In this document: in pieces, positions 57,001-64,000 of the stretch
Position numbering within the stretch: the first letter of the stretch is position 1
Layout: every line of letters begins with the position of its first letter
From: Candidatus Hydrogenedentota bacterium
GTDB taxonomy: Bacteria; Hydrogenedentota; Hydrogenedentia; Hydrogenedentales; JAGMZX01
Length of the DNA stretch: 64,000 bases
Assembly (NCBI GenBank): GCA_029556545.1
Contig: JAKQEQ010000074.1
Span: 23,076-87,075 of the forward strand
Direction of reading: 5' to 3'
The notes under the pieces: generated by a model
Database searches by the model: none
What the model was told of the DNA's origin: nothing
What the model saw: only the letters and a program-made list of their open reading frames with translations
Translations under genes and position numbers: made by a program

Positions 57001-58915
57001 CGTCCGCCGGGTTCACGTACACGCGCCGCGCGTCGCGCAGGAGGTCGGTGCCGGGCGTGAACGTGTACGCCTGCAGGACGACGCTGCCCGACAGCGTCGC
57101 GTCGAGGTCCAGTTCGAGTGTCGCGCGGCCGGCGTCGAGGTCCGCCGCGCGGGTCATCATGGTCTGTCCGTCGCGAATCAGGTCGAAATAGACCGTGCCG
57201 GACGGTTTCGTCGCGAAGACGTCCGCGCGAAGGGTGTCGCCTACGTTGTACAACGCCTGATCGGTCCGCAGCAGCAGGCTGTCCACGCCGCGCGCGACGT
57301 CGAAGGTAAAGGTGTGATCCGCCGCGCGGCCCTCGCGGTCGCGGACCTGCACCGGCGTCATGGCCTTGTGCGCGTCGCGCGGCGTGACGGTGAACATGGC
57401 CGTTCCCACGGCGTCCGTCTGGAGGTTTACGGGCGCGGCCGCGCCGGGCGCGTGTACCGTGACGGCGGCGCCCTGCGCCGGGGACCCGTCGGGGTACGTC
57501 ACGAGCAGGTAGACGCGGTTCTCGAGGTTCGGGCGCAGCGCGCCGCCCTCGGGCACGGCATGGATGTTGAGCGCGGCGGCGGCGACCGACTTCATGACCA
57601 CCTTTTCCTCGCGATGGTCCGCCGTGTCCACGACGACGGCTTCGAGCCGCACGGAGGCCTGGCCCTGCTCGATGGGCGTGCCCGCGAAGTACGTCGGGAT
57701 CTTCGTCTCGAAGGTCCAATGCCCGTTCTCGTCAAGCATGCCTTCGAGCGTCGCGAAATCGGTGAATTCGATCTCGAATTTCGACGCCGTGACGGTCACC
57801 TTCCCGCGCGCCACCGGTTTGCCGAAGAAGTAGTCGGCCTGCACCTCGCCCTTGAGCGTGTCGCCCGGGAGGTAGTACGCGCGGTCCGTCGAGACCTTGA
57901 CCTCGAACTTGGGCAGCACATACCGATCGACGGTGACCTGTTTCTCCGTCGTGACGTCGTCGAGCAGCGCGCGCACGATGTACGGCCCGAGGTTTACCTC
58001 GGTCGCAAGCTGGAAATCGGCGAATCCGATGCCGTAGGCGTCCGTTTGCACCGGCTTCTTGAAGACCTTGTTGCCCTTCGCGTCCATGACCTCGAAAACC
58101 AGATCGCGATCGGCCACCGGTCTTCCCACGGCCATGTCGAGGCTGAGGGCGCGCAGATGGATCGTCTGCCCCGGCTGATACAGCGGCTTGTCGGTCGTCA
58201 GCAGTATCTTCGTTTTGCGCTGGATGGTAACGGCCTGCGTGATCGCATCCTCGCCGAGGCCGGGGGCCGCGACCCGCGCGATGAGTTCCGCGCGGCCCTG
58301 CATATCGCCGGGGACCTCGAAGCGTTCTTCGAGTGTGCCCTGCGCGTCGGTCGTTGCGGTGAGCAACTTGCGTTCCCCGGCGTCGTTCTTGAGATGCAAC
58401 TCGACGCGCGCGTTCGCGGCGGGCCGCCCCGTGGCGTGGTTCACCGCGACGATGCGGACCGACGCCCGGCTTCCCGCGAGGAAGTCCCGCGACGCGATCA
58501 GCCGCGTTTCGAGTTGCGGCAGGACGTCGATAAGTCGCATCGCGGCGCGCTCCTCGGCGCCGGGCGCGATGAGACGGTACTCGAGGAAACATTCGGGCAC
58601 GCGCGCCTCGGGCACGGACCCGCGAACGTCGATCACGGCCTCGCTGCGCCCCGGCGGCACGGAAATCCGCGCGGACTTGGCCAGCAACTCGTTGCCGTTC
58701 AAGTCCGCCACGCGAAACCGCAGGTCCCGATCGACCGCGCGGGACCCGGGGCTGGTGATCGCGTAATGCACGCGCATCCCCGTATCCCCGCGCTCGATCC
58801 AGATTCCCTCACGGTCCAGCCAGTGCGTGGGCGACTGGCCCGATACGCCGTCCACGAGACCGCCGAGAATCAGCGCTCCCGCCAGAAATGCCAACAACAG
58901 GTTTTTCTTCGACAT
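54062..58915 (-). CDS. Alpha-2-macroglobulin family thioester protein with pseudopilin-like insert
   Basis: 1617 residues; GAGGAG lies 9 nt upstream of the ATG. Signal peptide MSKKNLLLAFLAGALILG plus GLVDGVSG. Macroglobulin (MG) beta domains fill residues 35-740 (VTIQRKTKILLTTDKPLYQP, TVTASKFEIEF). Residues about 745-855 hold an insert described in the findings. The A2M core has ITDARGRATLPLTLADSITT, VFQDFFVDIDLPVALTQNDR and the thioester GCFEQTTAVTYPNILILQYL near 1139 with WFGDAPANKALTALGVKQF. The C-terminal receptor-like domain ends PVTLVVE. In the family it traps proteases attacking the envelope; the intact C-x-E-Q motif means the bond can form. No pbpC neighbour is seen. Confidence 0.93.
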   Translation of the reverse strand: MSKKNLLLAFLAGALILGGLVDGVSGQSPTHWLDREGIWIERGDTGMRVHYAITSPGSRAVDRDLRFRVADLNGNELLAKSARISVPPGRSEAVIDVRGSVPEARVPECFLEYRLIAPGAEERAAMRLIDVLPQLETRLIASRDFLAGSRASVRIVAVNHATGRPAANARVELHLKNDAGERKLLTATTDAQGTLEERFEVPGDMQGRAELIARVAAPGLGEDAITQAVTIQRKTKILLTTDKPLYQPGQTIHLRALSLDMAVGRPVADRDLVFEVMDAKGNKVFKKPVQTDAYGIGFADFQLATEVNLGPYIVRALLDDVTTEKQVTVDRYVLPKFEVKVSTDRAYYLPGDTLKGEVQADYFFGKPVARGKVTVTASKFEIEFTDFATLEGMLDENGHWTFETKIPTYFAGTPIEQGQASVRLEAVVVDTADHREEKVVMKSVAAAALNIHAVPEGGALRPNLENRVYLLVTYPDGSPAQGAAVTVHAPGAAAPVNLQTDAVGTAMFTVTPRDAHKAMTPVQVRDREGRAADHTFTFDVARGVDSLLLRTDQALYNVGDTLRADVFATKPSGTVYFDLIRDGQTMMTRAADLDAGRATLELDLDATLSGSVVLQAYTFTPGTDLLRDARRVYVNPADALRIAVALDAETYRPGQEATLQFTVTDDAGRGAAAALGISIVDESVFALQEIHPGLEKIYFTLEREIMKPRYEIHGFELDTLIKEPAAWRPEQQQAARVLLASAPDLPPPPVRVNTFAEKEAAANRAIAERIRKDVEHIQKAVTKLIDDEKGAPKDILKTLLRKRLVRENELLDPWGNRYEFDFSGVQEWGGHFTMLSYGPDGVKGTADDIGPETAWGRELLDLNGVGRGGADLMVGRPMAVRQMKMFAAEPIPAPMMAETAAALDGADALGIPEAAPGAPVRVREYFPETLLFEPALITDARGRATLPLTLADSITTWRMTSMANAANGALGSMDAPIRVFQDFFVDIDLPVALTQNDRISIPVALYNYLETAQDIRLAFEAAPWFKLDGPAEQTIRLAPGEVTSRYFPIEVVELGKHKMTVHAHGSKLSDAIRREIEVLPDGEKQEVSFSDRLDGAVTRTIAIPADAVPGASKILVRVYPGVFTQIVDGLDSMLQMPFGCFEQTTAVTYPNILILQYLKATEQINPEIQMKAEGFINAGYQRLLAYEVDGGGFSWFGDAPANKALTALGVKQFYDMAQVHEVDPEVIRRTREWLLRQQQDDGSWKPDESYLHAESWQDIQGSTLLVTAYIIEALLTSGDPDARADKAIGHLRANWKDTKDPYTLGLVANALAAWNAKDAFTAQVLETLHGLRKEDDKTAHWESDVKTVTFSHGDAANIEATALATLAFLRAGKYPETTTKALTYLIQKKDANGRWGSTQATILALKALTVSLGSQTQKADATIAVAINGDEVAQLRVTPADCDVMRLVDLGEQTRAGENTVNLAFSGEGAMLYQIVGRYYTPWSAKPLVRDVLKIDVTYDKTALAVDDTVTVSVNVTNNGPETANMVIVDLGVPPGFQVMTPDLEKLVADKVMQKYELTGRQIITYFEKIAGDATLEFSYTIRAKFPLRAQTPPSRAYQYYNPEVAADAQPVTLVVE

Positions 58916-59098
58916 GGTTCGGTTCTCCTCTCGGGCTCGAACACCCGCTCATTCTCTCTCAGACACCGCTGTGGGTCAAAGGTTCGCGCGAGGCGGACCG
59001 GGTGGACCGCGCGGGCGGGGAACGGTTGCTTCTTGGCCATTCCGTTCCTCTTGTCCATACTGTTAATCCCGTCGATCCCTTCGGTGGAGTCGGAACAT

Positions 59099-59127
59099 TT
59101 GATTTTCTTGAATTCATGGCTTATAGT
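59099..59127 (+). promoter_or_regulatory. Sigma-70 promoter of SGNH hydrolase gene
   Basis: TTGATT, 17 nt, TATAGT, about 58 nt before the ATG at 59185. Both boxes match four to five consensus positions. Confidence 0.5.
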
Positions 59128-59184
59128 GATCCTGCAATACGTTTGGGCGTAGTATTCGGGGGCTCCATCGGCAGGAGAGTTGCC

Positions 59185-61674
59185 ATGCAGTTACGGTCTT
59201 ATGCCCGGTTCATCCTTCCCCTTCTTGCGGTTCTTGCCGTGTCCGCGGTCGCCGAGGCGGGCTACACGCCCGGCATGCCCGTGCCGCGCATCCTGATGGT
59301 GGGTGACAGTTGGGCGGGCTTTGTGCAGGCTCTCAAGTCGTTCGATACGGTAATGCCCGAGTATTCGGGCCTCGATCAGTATGTTCAATTGGGCTACCGG
59401 ACTGCGATTATGGGCGCGCGCACAAACGAGTACCTCGAGACGGGGCTGGCGCTTATCGAGCAGGAACTGCTGGAACACCCGACGGTGGACGTGGTGGCGA
59501 TCAGTCTTGGCGGAAACGATTTTCTGCGCGGCTTGCCCGGCCATGATCGCTGGAAGCCCACGATGTCGCCCGCGCAGGAGCAGGGGCTCTTCACGGCCAT
59601 ACAGACCAACATCGCGCAGGTTGTCGATTTCGTTCTCGCCATGCGGCCGGACATCCGGGTCGCGATCTATAGCTATACGTTCAGCGGGCGCCAGCGCGAC
59701 GACTGCCCGATTGAAGTCGGCCAGATGGCGTTCGTTCGTTTTGAGGCCTACAAGAAGGCGATTGCCGACGCGCGCGACCGCGTCTCTTATGTCCACAATC
59801 TCGGTTTGATGCAGTATCACTTCGGCACGCCCGCCGTGCCCGACGAACAAGGCGGCACGCTGCCCGCGCTGCCGCCGTACACCGTGCCGTATCCCGGCGG
59901 TTATCCCGACTACGATCCCTGGCCGGGCGGCGACCCGCGCTACCTGGCGCCGCCCGAAGCCCTCATCGACGGCGACATTCACCTCACCGAAGTGGGCTAC
60001 GAGCACATCGCCCGGCGCTGCATGGACGAGTTTTTCGCCAAGTGGCTGTCGTGGCCCCGGGCGATCGAGATACTGCCCGTCGGCGGGCCCGCGTCGGAGT
60101 TCGTGTTCAAGGTCACGTTCAGCGAGCCGCTCAGCGGCGTCAATGCAAGCGACTTCTCCGTGTGGGCGGAGAAGCGGCATGCCAAGGGGACGGTGATCGA
60201 TGTGACCGGCGCGGGGGCGGAGTATTTCGTGACGGTGGCTGTCGACGCCGATCCCGAGGCAATACGCCTTGAACTCCTCGACGACGACAGCATCGTGGAT
60301 GGCGAGAGCAATCCGATCGGCGGTCCCGGCGCGGGGAACGGCGTCTTCACGCACAGCGGTCCGTTCGCATACGTGCCGATTGCCGAGCCCGCGGACGACA
60401 ATTTCGATGCGGCGCTCGAATTCTTCGATCTCGTGTCGACGCCGTACCTCAACCAACTCAACAACTTCAGCTTTCATCCCGACCTGTGCGACGCCAACGG
60501 CGGCGAGGTGAATATCGACGACCTCACCATAGGCGGGAACACCATGCTCGAGAGCTGCGAGTTCGGCCTCATAAGGGCCTGTCTGCACAATCCCGACTTG
60601 GACCACAGCGCCCGCGGCGGCGTCTCGCATCAGGCCGCCGTCGAACTCTGGGGGCACAATCTTGGACAGATGAAGGCGGATCTCAGCGGCGACGAGGGGC
60701 TTGCCGCGCGGGTGCTCCCCGGCATGGACACCGTCATGGCGGGCTTCATGACCCTCGGCGATTTCGACTCCGTCATTCTGCCCGTCCTGCTCCTTGCGTT
60801 TATTTCGAGCCAGGAAGATTTTCCCATTGATATCACCATGCCGAATATCATGAACTACGTGCGCCCCGACTACTTCTTCGCATGGTACGGCGACGCGGAC
60901 GCCGACGGTTTCCGCAATCGCACCGAGTACCACGCCTGCCGCGGCAAGGCAAGCCATAAGGAAGACTACCTCGCGGCGGCGCTCGACTCCGAGAATGTTC
61001 CTTCCGACATTGAGCTTATACTCGAGGAGTTGTTGTGGGATTTCGATGTGTCGGATACGAACGGCGACGGCGCGATCAGCCTCGCGGAAGCCCAGGAGAA
61101 GATGCCGAGTCTGACGACTGAAATCTTCGAGTACTTCGACCTCAACAACAACGGCAAACTGAGTCTCGCGGAAATCATGTCGCCCGTGGCCGTCATTCTG
61201 ATCGAAGAGTTCGAGGGATTGGACAGGGACCAGAGCGGCGATCTGACGCTCATGGAGTTGAAACGACGTCCCCTTGGTTTCTCGCAGGAGTTGCTTGACC
61301 GTTTTGACCTGGACGCGAGCGGAACGATTACCGAGGCTGAACTTCTTGCCGCAATCGATATTCCGGGCGAAGGCGAGGGTGAGGGTGAGGGTGAAGGTGA
61401 AGGTGAAGGTGAAGGTGAAGGTGAAGGCGAAGGTGAAGGCGAGGGCGAAGGCGAGGGCGAAGGCGAGGGTGAAGGCGAAGGCGAGGGTGAAGGCGAGGAG
61501 AAGGTGAAGGTGAAGGTGAAGGTGAAGGCGAGGGCGAAGGCGAAGGCGAAGGCGAGGGCGAAGGCGAAGGCGAAGGTGAAGGCGAGGGCGAAGGCGAAGG
61601 TGAGGGCGAGGGTGAGGGCGAAGGTGAAGGGCAGGCCGCAATTCACTCAGCCGACCAGAATGGGGACGGGCTGA
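59185..61674 (+). CDS. Secreted SGNH hydrolase with EF-hands and (GE)n tail, frameshifted
   Basis: 829 residues as read; start ATG 59185 with GCAGGAG upstream. Signal peptide LPLLAVLAVSAVAEAG. SGNH blocks: ILMVGDSWAGFVQ, ISLGGNDFLRG and DIHLTEVGYEHIA (catalytic Ser, oxyanion Asn, Asp-His). Then an immunoglobulin-like module (VTFSEPLSGVNASDFSVWAE, LLDDDSIVDGESNPIGGPGA), a domain with DANGGEVNIDDLTIGGN and YGDADADGFRNRTEYHACR, and four EF-hands (DTNGDGAISL, DLNNNGKLSLAEI, DRDQSGDLTLMEL, DLDASGTITEAEL). A (GE)n tract from residue 728 changes to KVKVKA near 61500 because one base is missing; the C-terminal module then lies in the -1 frame. Esterase of extracellular polysaccharide or lipid by type; substrate unknown. 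Confidence 0.88.
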   Translation: MQLRSYARFILPLLAVLAVSAVAEAGYTPGMPVPRILMVGDSWAGFVQALKSFDTVMPEYSGLDQYVQLGYRTAIMGARTNEYLETGLALIEQELLEHPTVDVVAISLGGNDFLRGLPGHDRWKPTMSPAQEQGLFTAIQTNIAQVVDFVLAMRPDIRVAIYSYTFSGRQRDDCPIEVGQMAFVRFEAYKKAIADARDRVSYVHNLGLMQYHFGTPAVPDEQGGTLPALPPYTVPYPGGYPDYDPWPGGDPRYLAPPEALIDGDIHLTEVGYEHIARRCMDEFFAKWLSWPRAIEILPVGGPASEFVFKVTFSEPLSGVNASDFSVWAEKRHAKGTVIDVTGAGAEYFVTVAVDADPEAIRLELLDDDSIVDGESNPIGGPGAGNGVFTHSGPFAYVPIAEPADDNFDAALEFFDLVSTPYLNQLNNFSFHPDLCDANGGEVNIDDLTIGGNTMLESCEFGLIRACLHNPDLDHSARGGVSHQAAVELWGHNLGQMKADLSGDEGLAARVLPGMDTVMAGFMTLGDFDSVILPVLLLAFISSQEDFPIDITMPNIMNYVRPDYFFAWYGDADADGFRNRTEYHACRGKASHKEDYLAAALDSENVPSDIELILEELLWDFDVSDTNGDGAISLAEAQEKMPSLTTEIFEYFDLNNNGKLSLAEIMSPVAVILIEEFEGLDRDQSGDLTLMELKRRPLGFSQELLDRFDLDASGTITEAELLAAIDIPGEGEGEGEGEGEGEGEGEGEGEGEGEGEGEGEGEGEGEGEGEGEEKVKVKVKVKARAKAKAKARAKAKAKVKARAKAKVRARVRAKVKGRPQFTQPTRMGTG
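61366..61631. repeat. (GGN GAR)n hexanucleotide tract encoding Gly-Glu
   Basis: About 44 tandem GGC/GGT-GAA/GAG units with a one-base deletion at about 61500 (GGCGAG then GA then GAAGGT). The tract links the catalytic part to the C-terminal modules and is prone to slippage. Confidence 0.9.
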
Positions 61675-61949
61675 TCGCGTTGACGGAACTGTTGCGCGTA
61701 ATCCAGTTCTACAACTCGGGCGGGCACCATTGCGCGGACGACCAGGGGGACACGGAAGACGGCTATGTGCCCGGAGCGGGCACGAATCTGTCGTGCCGGC
61801 CCCACAGCAGCGACTACGCGCCGGACGGCCCGGATTGGCGGATTTCGTTGACGGAATTGCTGCGGGTGATCCAGTTCTACAATTCCGGCGGCTACCGCTA
61901 CTGCCTGGAGGAGGGCACGGAGGACGGTTTCTGTCCCGGATTGGCGTAA
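61500..61949 (+). other. C-terminal dockerin-like module of the SGNH protein in the -1 frame
   Basis: The frame beginning at 61500 continues the GEGEGE pattern, then reads HSADQNGDGLIALTELLRVI, QFYNSGGHHCADDQGDTEDG, YVPGAGTNLSCRPHSSDYAP, DGPDWRISLTELLRVIQFYN and SGGYRYCLEEGTEDGFCPGLA-stop at 61949. It holds two copies of the unit [D-loop]-LTELLRVIQFYNSGG-x2-Y/HC..-TEDG-[YF]-.PG. This is a terminal module typical of secreted proteins in this lineage and likely a sorting, anchoring or cohesion signal. It would be joined to the SGNH protein if the missing base were restored. Confidence 0.85.
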
Positions 61950-62036
61950 GTCGCGGTCATTTTCGGGTATACTGTGCCTGCCCTTGATGACGGGGGACGT
62001 CCCGCCGGCGCGCGCGATGGCGCAAGGGAGGCGCGT

Positions 62037-64000
62037 ATGGACATGCGGCTATGCAAGAGCGGCGTGATGCTTCTCGTCGCGGGTTTGGCGTGGGTGGCGC
62101 CGATTATGGACACGGCCCACGCGCAATTGACGGAAGCGCCGATACCGCGGATTCTGTTGGTGGGGGACAGCTACGACGCGTTCATGTGGTGGTTTCGATC
62201 GTTCAAGGCGGTTTTGCCGGAGTTTCCGGGGCTGGATCGCTACATCGAGGTCGGTTCGCGAACCGCCATCATGGGGGTCAAGGCGTTCGAGTACAAGGAG
62301 GCGGAGTTTCTCGCGGACGTGGCGGCGGAACTCGCGCGGTATCCGACGATTGACATCGTGAATGTCGCGCTCGGCCCCAACGACTTCCTATCGGGGACCG
62401 TGAACGTGCTGCCCGGCGAGCCGGACCGCAAGGTGGACTGGGAGGATTTCCTCGACCATCCCGAGTGGGACGAACAGTGGCTCTTCGACGCTGTGGCCGG
62501 GCACATTGCCGTCCTCGTGGACGCGATCCTGGCCATGCGCCCGGACCTCCGCGTGACGCTTTGCGGCACCACTTACGGCAACCTTCCCGATGACATGGCG
62601 GCGGAACTCGGCATCGACCTCCTGCGATTTCAGACGGCGTGGGTGGACCTGTATCGAGCGATCAAGTCCATCGCCGACACGCGGGACCGCGTGTTCTTCG
62701 TACATAATTTCGGACTGCTCCAGCATCTGTACGGCGTGCCGGAGGCGGATCCGCCCGTATCGCCCGGCGTGTTGCCCATGCCGGGGGGCTATCCCGATTA
62801 CGATCCGTTCCCGGGCGGCGACCCGTCGTTGAATTGCCCGCTGGACCTGCTGCTGGACGATTTCGGCCACCCGACCCAACAGGGGTTCCTGGAGATCGCG
62901 CGTCGATGCGTCAGCGAGTTCCACCTGGAATGGCTGTCCTGGCCGCGAGCTCTCGAGATTCGCTTGACGGAAGGGGCCGCGCCGGAATACACGTTCCAGG
63001 TGACTTTCAGCGAGACCGTCACGGGCGTGGACGCGACGGACTTCGCGCTTGCCACCCGCGAATACGGGCCAGCCCCCGGCGCGGTCATCGAGTCGGTGAC
63101 CGGCTCGGACGATGTGCACCTCGTGACGGTGAACATGCATGAGGAGCCCGGATCGCCCCAACTGATCCTGCACGACGACGACAGCATTATCGACGCGGAC
63201 AGCAACCCACTGGGCGGTCCTGGGGCGGGCAACGGCGAGTTTACGGCGAACGGGGTGTTTTCGTTCGAGGACCTTGTCCCGCCCGCGGCGGGGGACTTCG
63301 ACGCCGCCATGCGCTACATGTGGGAAAGCTACTATCCGTATCGGCGTTATGCCGAGGAAGAAGTGGTGGGGTTGTCCTTCGACCCGGCTGAATGCGACCT
63401 GAACGGCCCGGTCAACCTGAGCGGCGAGCCCGTCATTATCGAAGGCAACGGATTCCTCGACGCGGTTGAATTCGCGCTGATATCCGCTTGCGTGAATGAC
63501 CCGAACGTTGATCTCTCCGAGCGCGGCGGCGTAACGCATGAAATCGTCGCGCAGGCGTGGGAAAGCAATCATCAACAGATGGTGGCGAACCTTGGCGGCG
63601 CGGACGGGCTGCCGTTGACGTTGTTGCCCGGCACCGACACCCTGCTCGCCGGATACATGACCCTGGGCGACGAGGTATCCTCGTTCATGCCCATCATTCT
63701 AATCATAATGCTGCGTGAGCAATTCGGCGAGTTCGTGCCCGGTATCACGACCCCAGAGATCGCGAACTACATCCGACTTCCTCAATTTCTCAGCTATCTG
63801 GGCGACGCCGACGCCGACGGATTCAGCAATGGAGAAGAATACCTCTACTTCGTCACCGCCGCCGACTACGAGACGGCCCGCGTGCAGTACCTCGAGGCCG
63901 CCTTGAACCCCGATCGATATCCCGGCGCGGAAGGCGAGGGCGAAGGTGAGGGCGAGGGTGAGGGCGAGGGTGAGGGCGAGGGTGAGGGTGAGGGTGAGGG
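62037..64000 (+). CDS. Secreted SGNH hydrolase paralogue, cut off by window end
   Basis: At least 654 codons from the ATG at 62037 (GGGAGG upstream); the frame stays open to base 64000. Signal peptide VMLLVAGLAWVAPIMDTAHA. SGNH blocks: ILLVGDSYDAFMWWFRSFKA, VALGPNDFLSG (GPND in place of the usual GGND) and DDFGHPTQQGFLEIA. It shares with its upstream neighbour the SEFHLEWLSWPRALEIRL region, the VTFSETVTGVDATDF module, LHDDDSIIDADSNPLGGPGA, YLGDADADGFSNGEEYLYFV and a (GE)n tail (from 63930), but lacks the four EF-hands before the tail. A tandem duplication, spaced 87 nt from the first gene's last stop. Confidence 0.88.
   Translation, partial: MDMRLCKSGVMLLVAGLAWVAPIMDTAHAQLTEAPIPRILLVGDSYDAFMWWFRSFKAVLPEFPGLDRYIEVGSRTAIMGVKAFEYKEAEFLADVAAELARYPTIDIVNVALGPNDFLSGTVNVLPGEPDRKVDWEDFLDHPEWDEQWLFDAVAGHIAVLVDAILAMRPDLRVTLCGTTYGNLPDDMAAELGIDLLRFQTAWVDLYRAIKSIADTRDRVFFVHNFGLLQHLYGVPEADPPVSPGVLPMPGGYPDYDPFPGGDPSLNCPLDLLLDDFGHPTQQGFLEIARRCVSEFHLEWLSWPRALEIRLTEGAAPEYTFQVTFSETVTGVDATDFALATREYGPAPGAVIESVTGSDDVHLVTVNMHEEPGSPQLILHDDDSIIDADSNPLGGPGAGNGEFTANGVFSFEDLVPPAAGDFDAAMRYMWESYYPYRRYAEEEVVGLSFDPAECDLNGPVNLSGEPVIIEGNGFLDAVEFALISACVNDPNVDLSERGGVTHEIVAQAWESNHQQMVANLGGADGLPLTLLPGTDTLLAGYMTLGDEVSSFMPIILIIMLREQFGEFVPGITTPEIANYIRLPQFLSYLGDADADGFSNGEEYLYFVTAADYETARVQYLEAALNPDRYPGAEGEGEGEGEGEGEGEGEGEGEGE
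63930..64000. repeat. (GGN GAR)n tract, start of a (GE)n tail
   Basis: At least 12 tandem Gly-Glu codon pairs at the window edge, matching the tract of the upstream paralogue. Confidence 0.9.

Noticed and set aside
55724-59152. 1142-residue plus-strand frame rich in Arg/His/Gly
   Set aside because: Antisense to the alpha-2-macroglobulin gene and lacks any family motif or ribosome site.
61366-61631. CRISPR-like array from regular short repeats
   Set aside because: The period is 6 bp with no spacers, and it encodes Gly-Glu; it is a coding microsatellite.

Overview
The window is high-GC bacterial chromosome, densely packed with genes on both strands. I see no rRNA, tRNA, CRISPR array or plasmid gene. 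Several traits together point to a member of the candidate phylum Hydrogenedentes (NKB19) or a close relative of the Planctomycetes/PVC group. These are long Gly-Glu (GE)n linkers encoded by GGN-GAR repeats, C-terminal EF-hand/dockerin-like 'LTELLRVIQFYN' modules, a DUF1559 prepilin-like protein, a DUF4838 protein, a bi-domain oxidoreductase beside a glycosyltransferase, and cell-envelope genes of Gram-negative type (Mla system, porin, lipoproteins). The phylum is an inference from family style, not from a marker gene.

Layout. 1-6.1 kb: the 3' end of a cysA-like sulfate transporter ATPase, a calcium-binding repeat protein, a zinc-ribbon protein, an operon of three Hsp20 chaperones behind a sigma-54-type promoter, and a decayed toxin-antitoxin locus. 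In that locus a PIN-toxin gene is split by a small inverted-repeat element with target duplication. A DUF4160/DUF2442 pair follows. 6.1-14.4 kb: a glycosyltransferase and a bi-domain oxidoreductase, a secreted DUF4838 protein, and a barrel-like hypothetical protein. 13.7-19.3 kb: a Mla/MCE lipid-transport operon (permease, ATPase, MCE protein, auxiliary lipoprotein) coupled to ligA. 19.4-25.6 kb: a YdjC-type deacetylase, a zinc-ribbon membrane protein, ftsY, an ABC exporter pair and a lipoprotein.

26-41 kb: a surface-polysaccharide locus with Wzm/Wzt-type export ABC genes, a low-GC multi-spanning membrane protein, a methyltransferase, a GT2, a tail-fibre-like protein, a sulfotransferase between 57-bp direct repeats, a 1372-residue methyltransferase-GT2-GT2-GT4 protein and a 772-residue glycosyltransferase. 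40.9-53.9 kb: a FGE/SUMF1-like lipoprotein, an M23 peptidase, a porin, ribokinase, a DUF1559 prepilin, a carboxypeptidase-regulatory-repeat protein, a sodium:solute symporter and an O-antigen-ligase/TPR protein. 54-64 kb: an alpha-2-macroglobulin with an intact thioester motif and a pseudopilin-like insert, then two tandem SGNH-hydrolase paralogues with (GE)n tails. The first is frameshifted inside the (GE)n repeat; the second runs off the window.

Together the locus looks dedicated to building, exporting, modifying and defending the cell surface. The strongest non-gene signals are: the transposon-like element inside the PIN gene, whose removal restores the toxin frame exactly; dispersed repeats that form the C-terminal tails of genes; the direct repeats around the sulfotransferase; and the frameshifted (GE)n tract.
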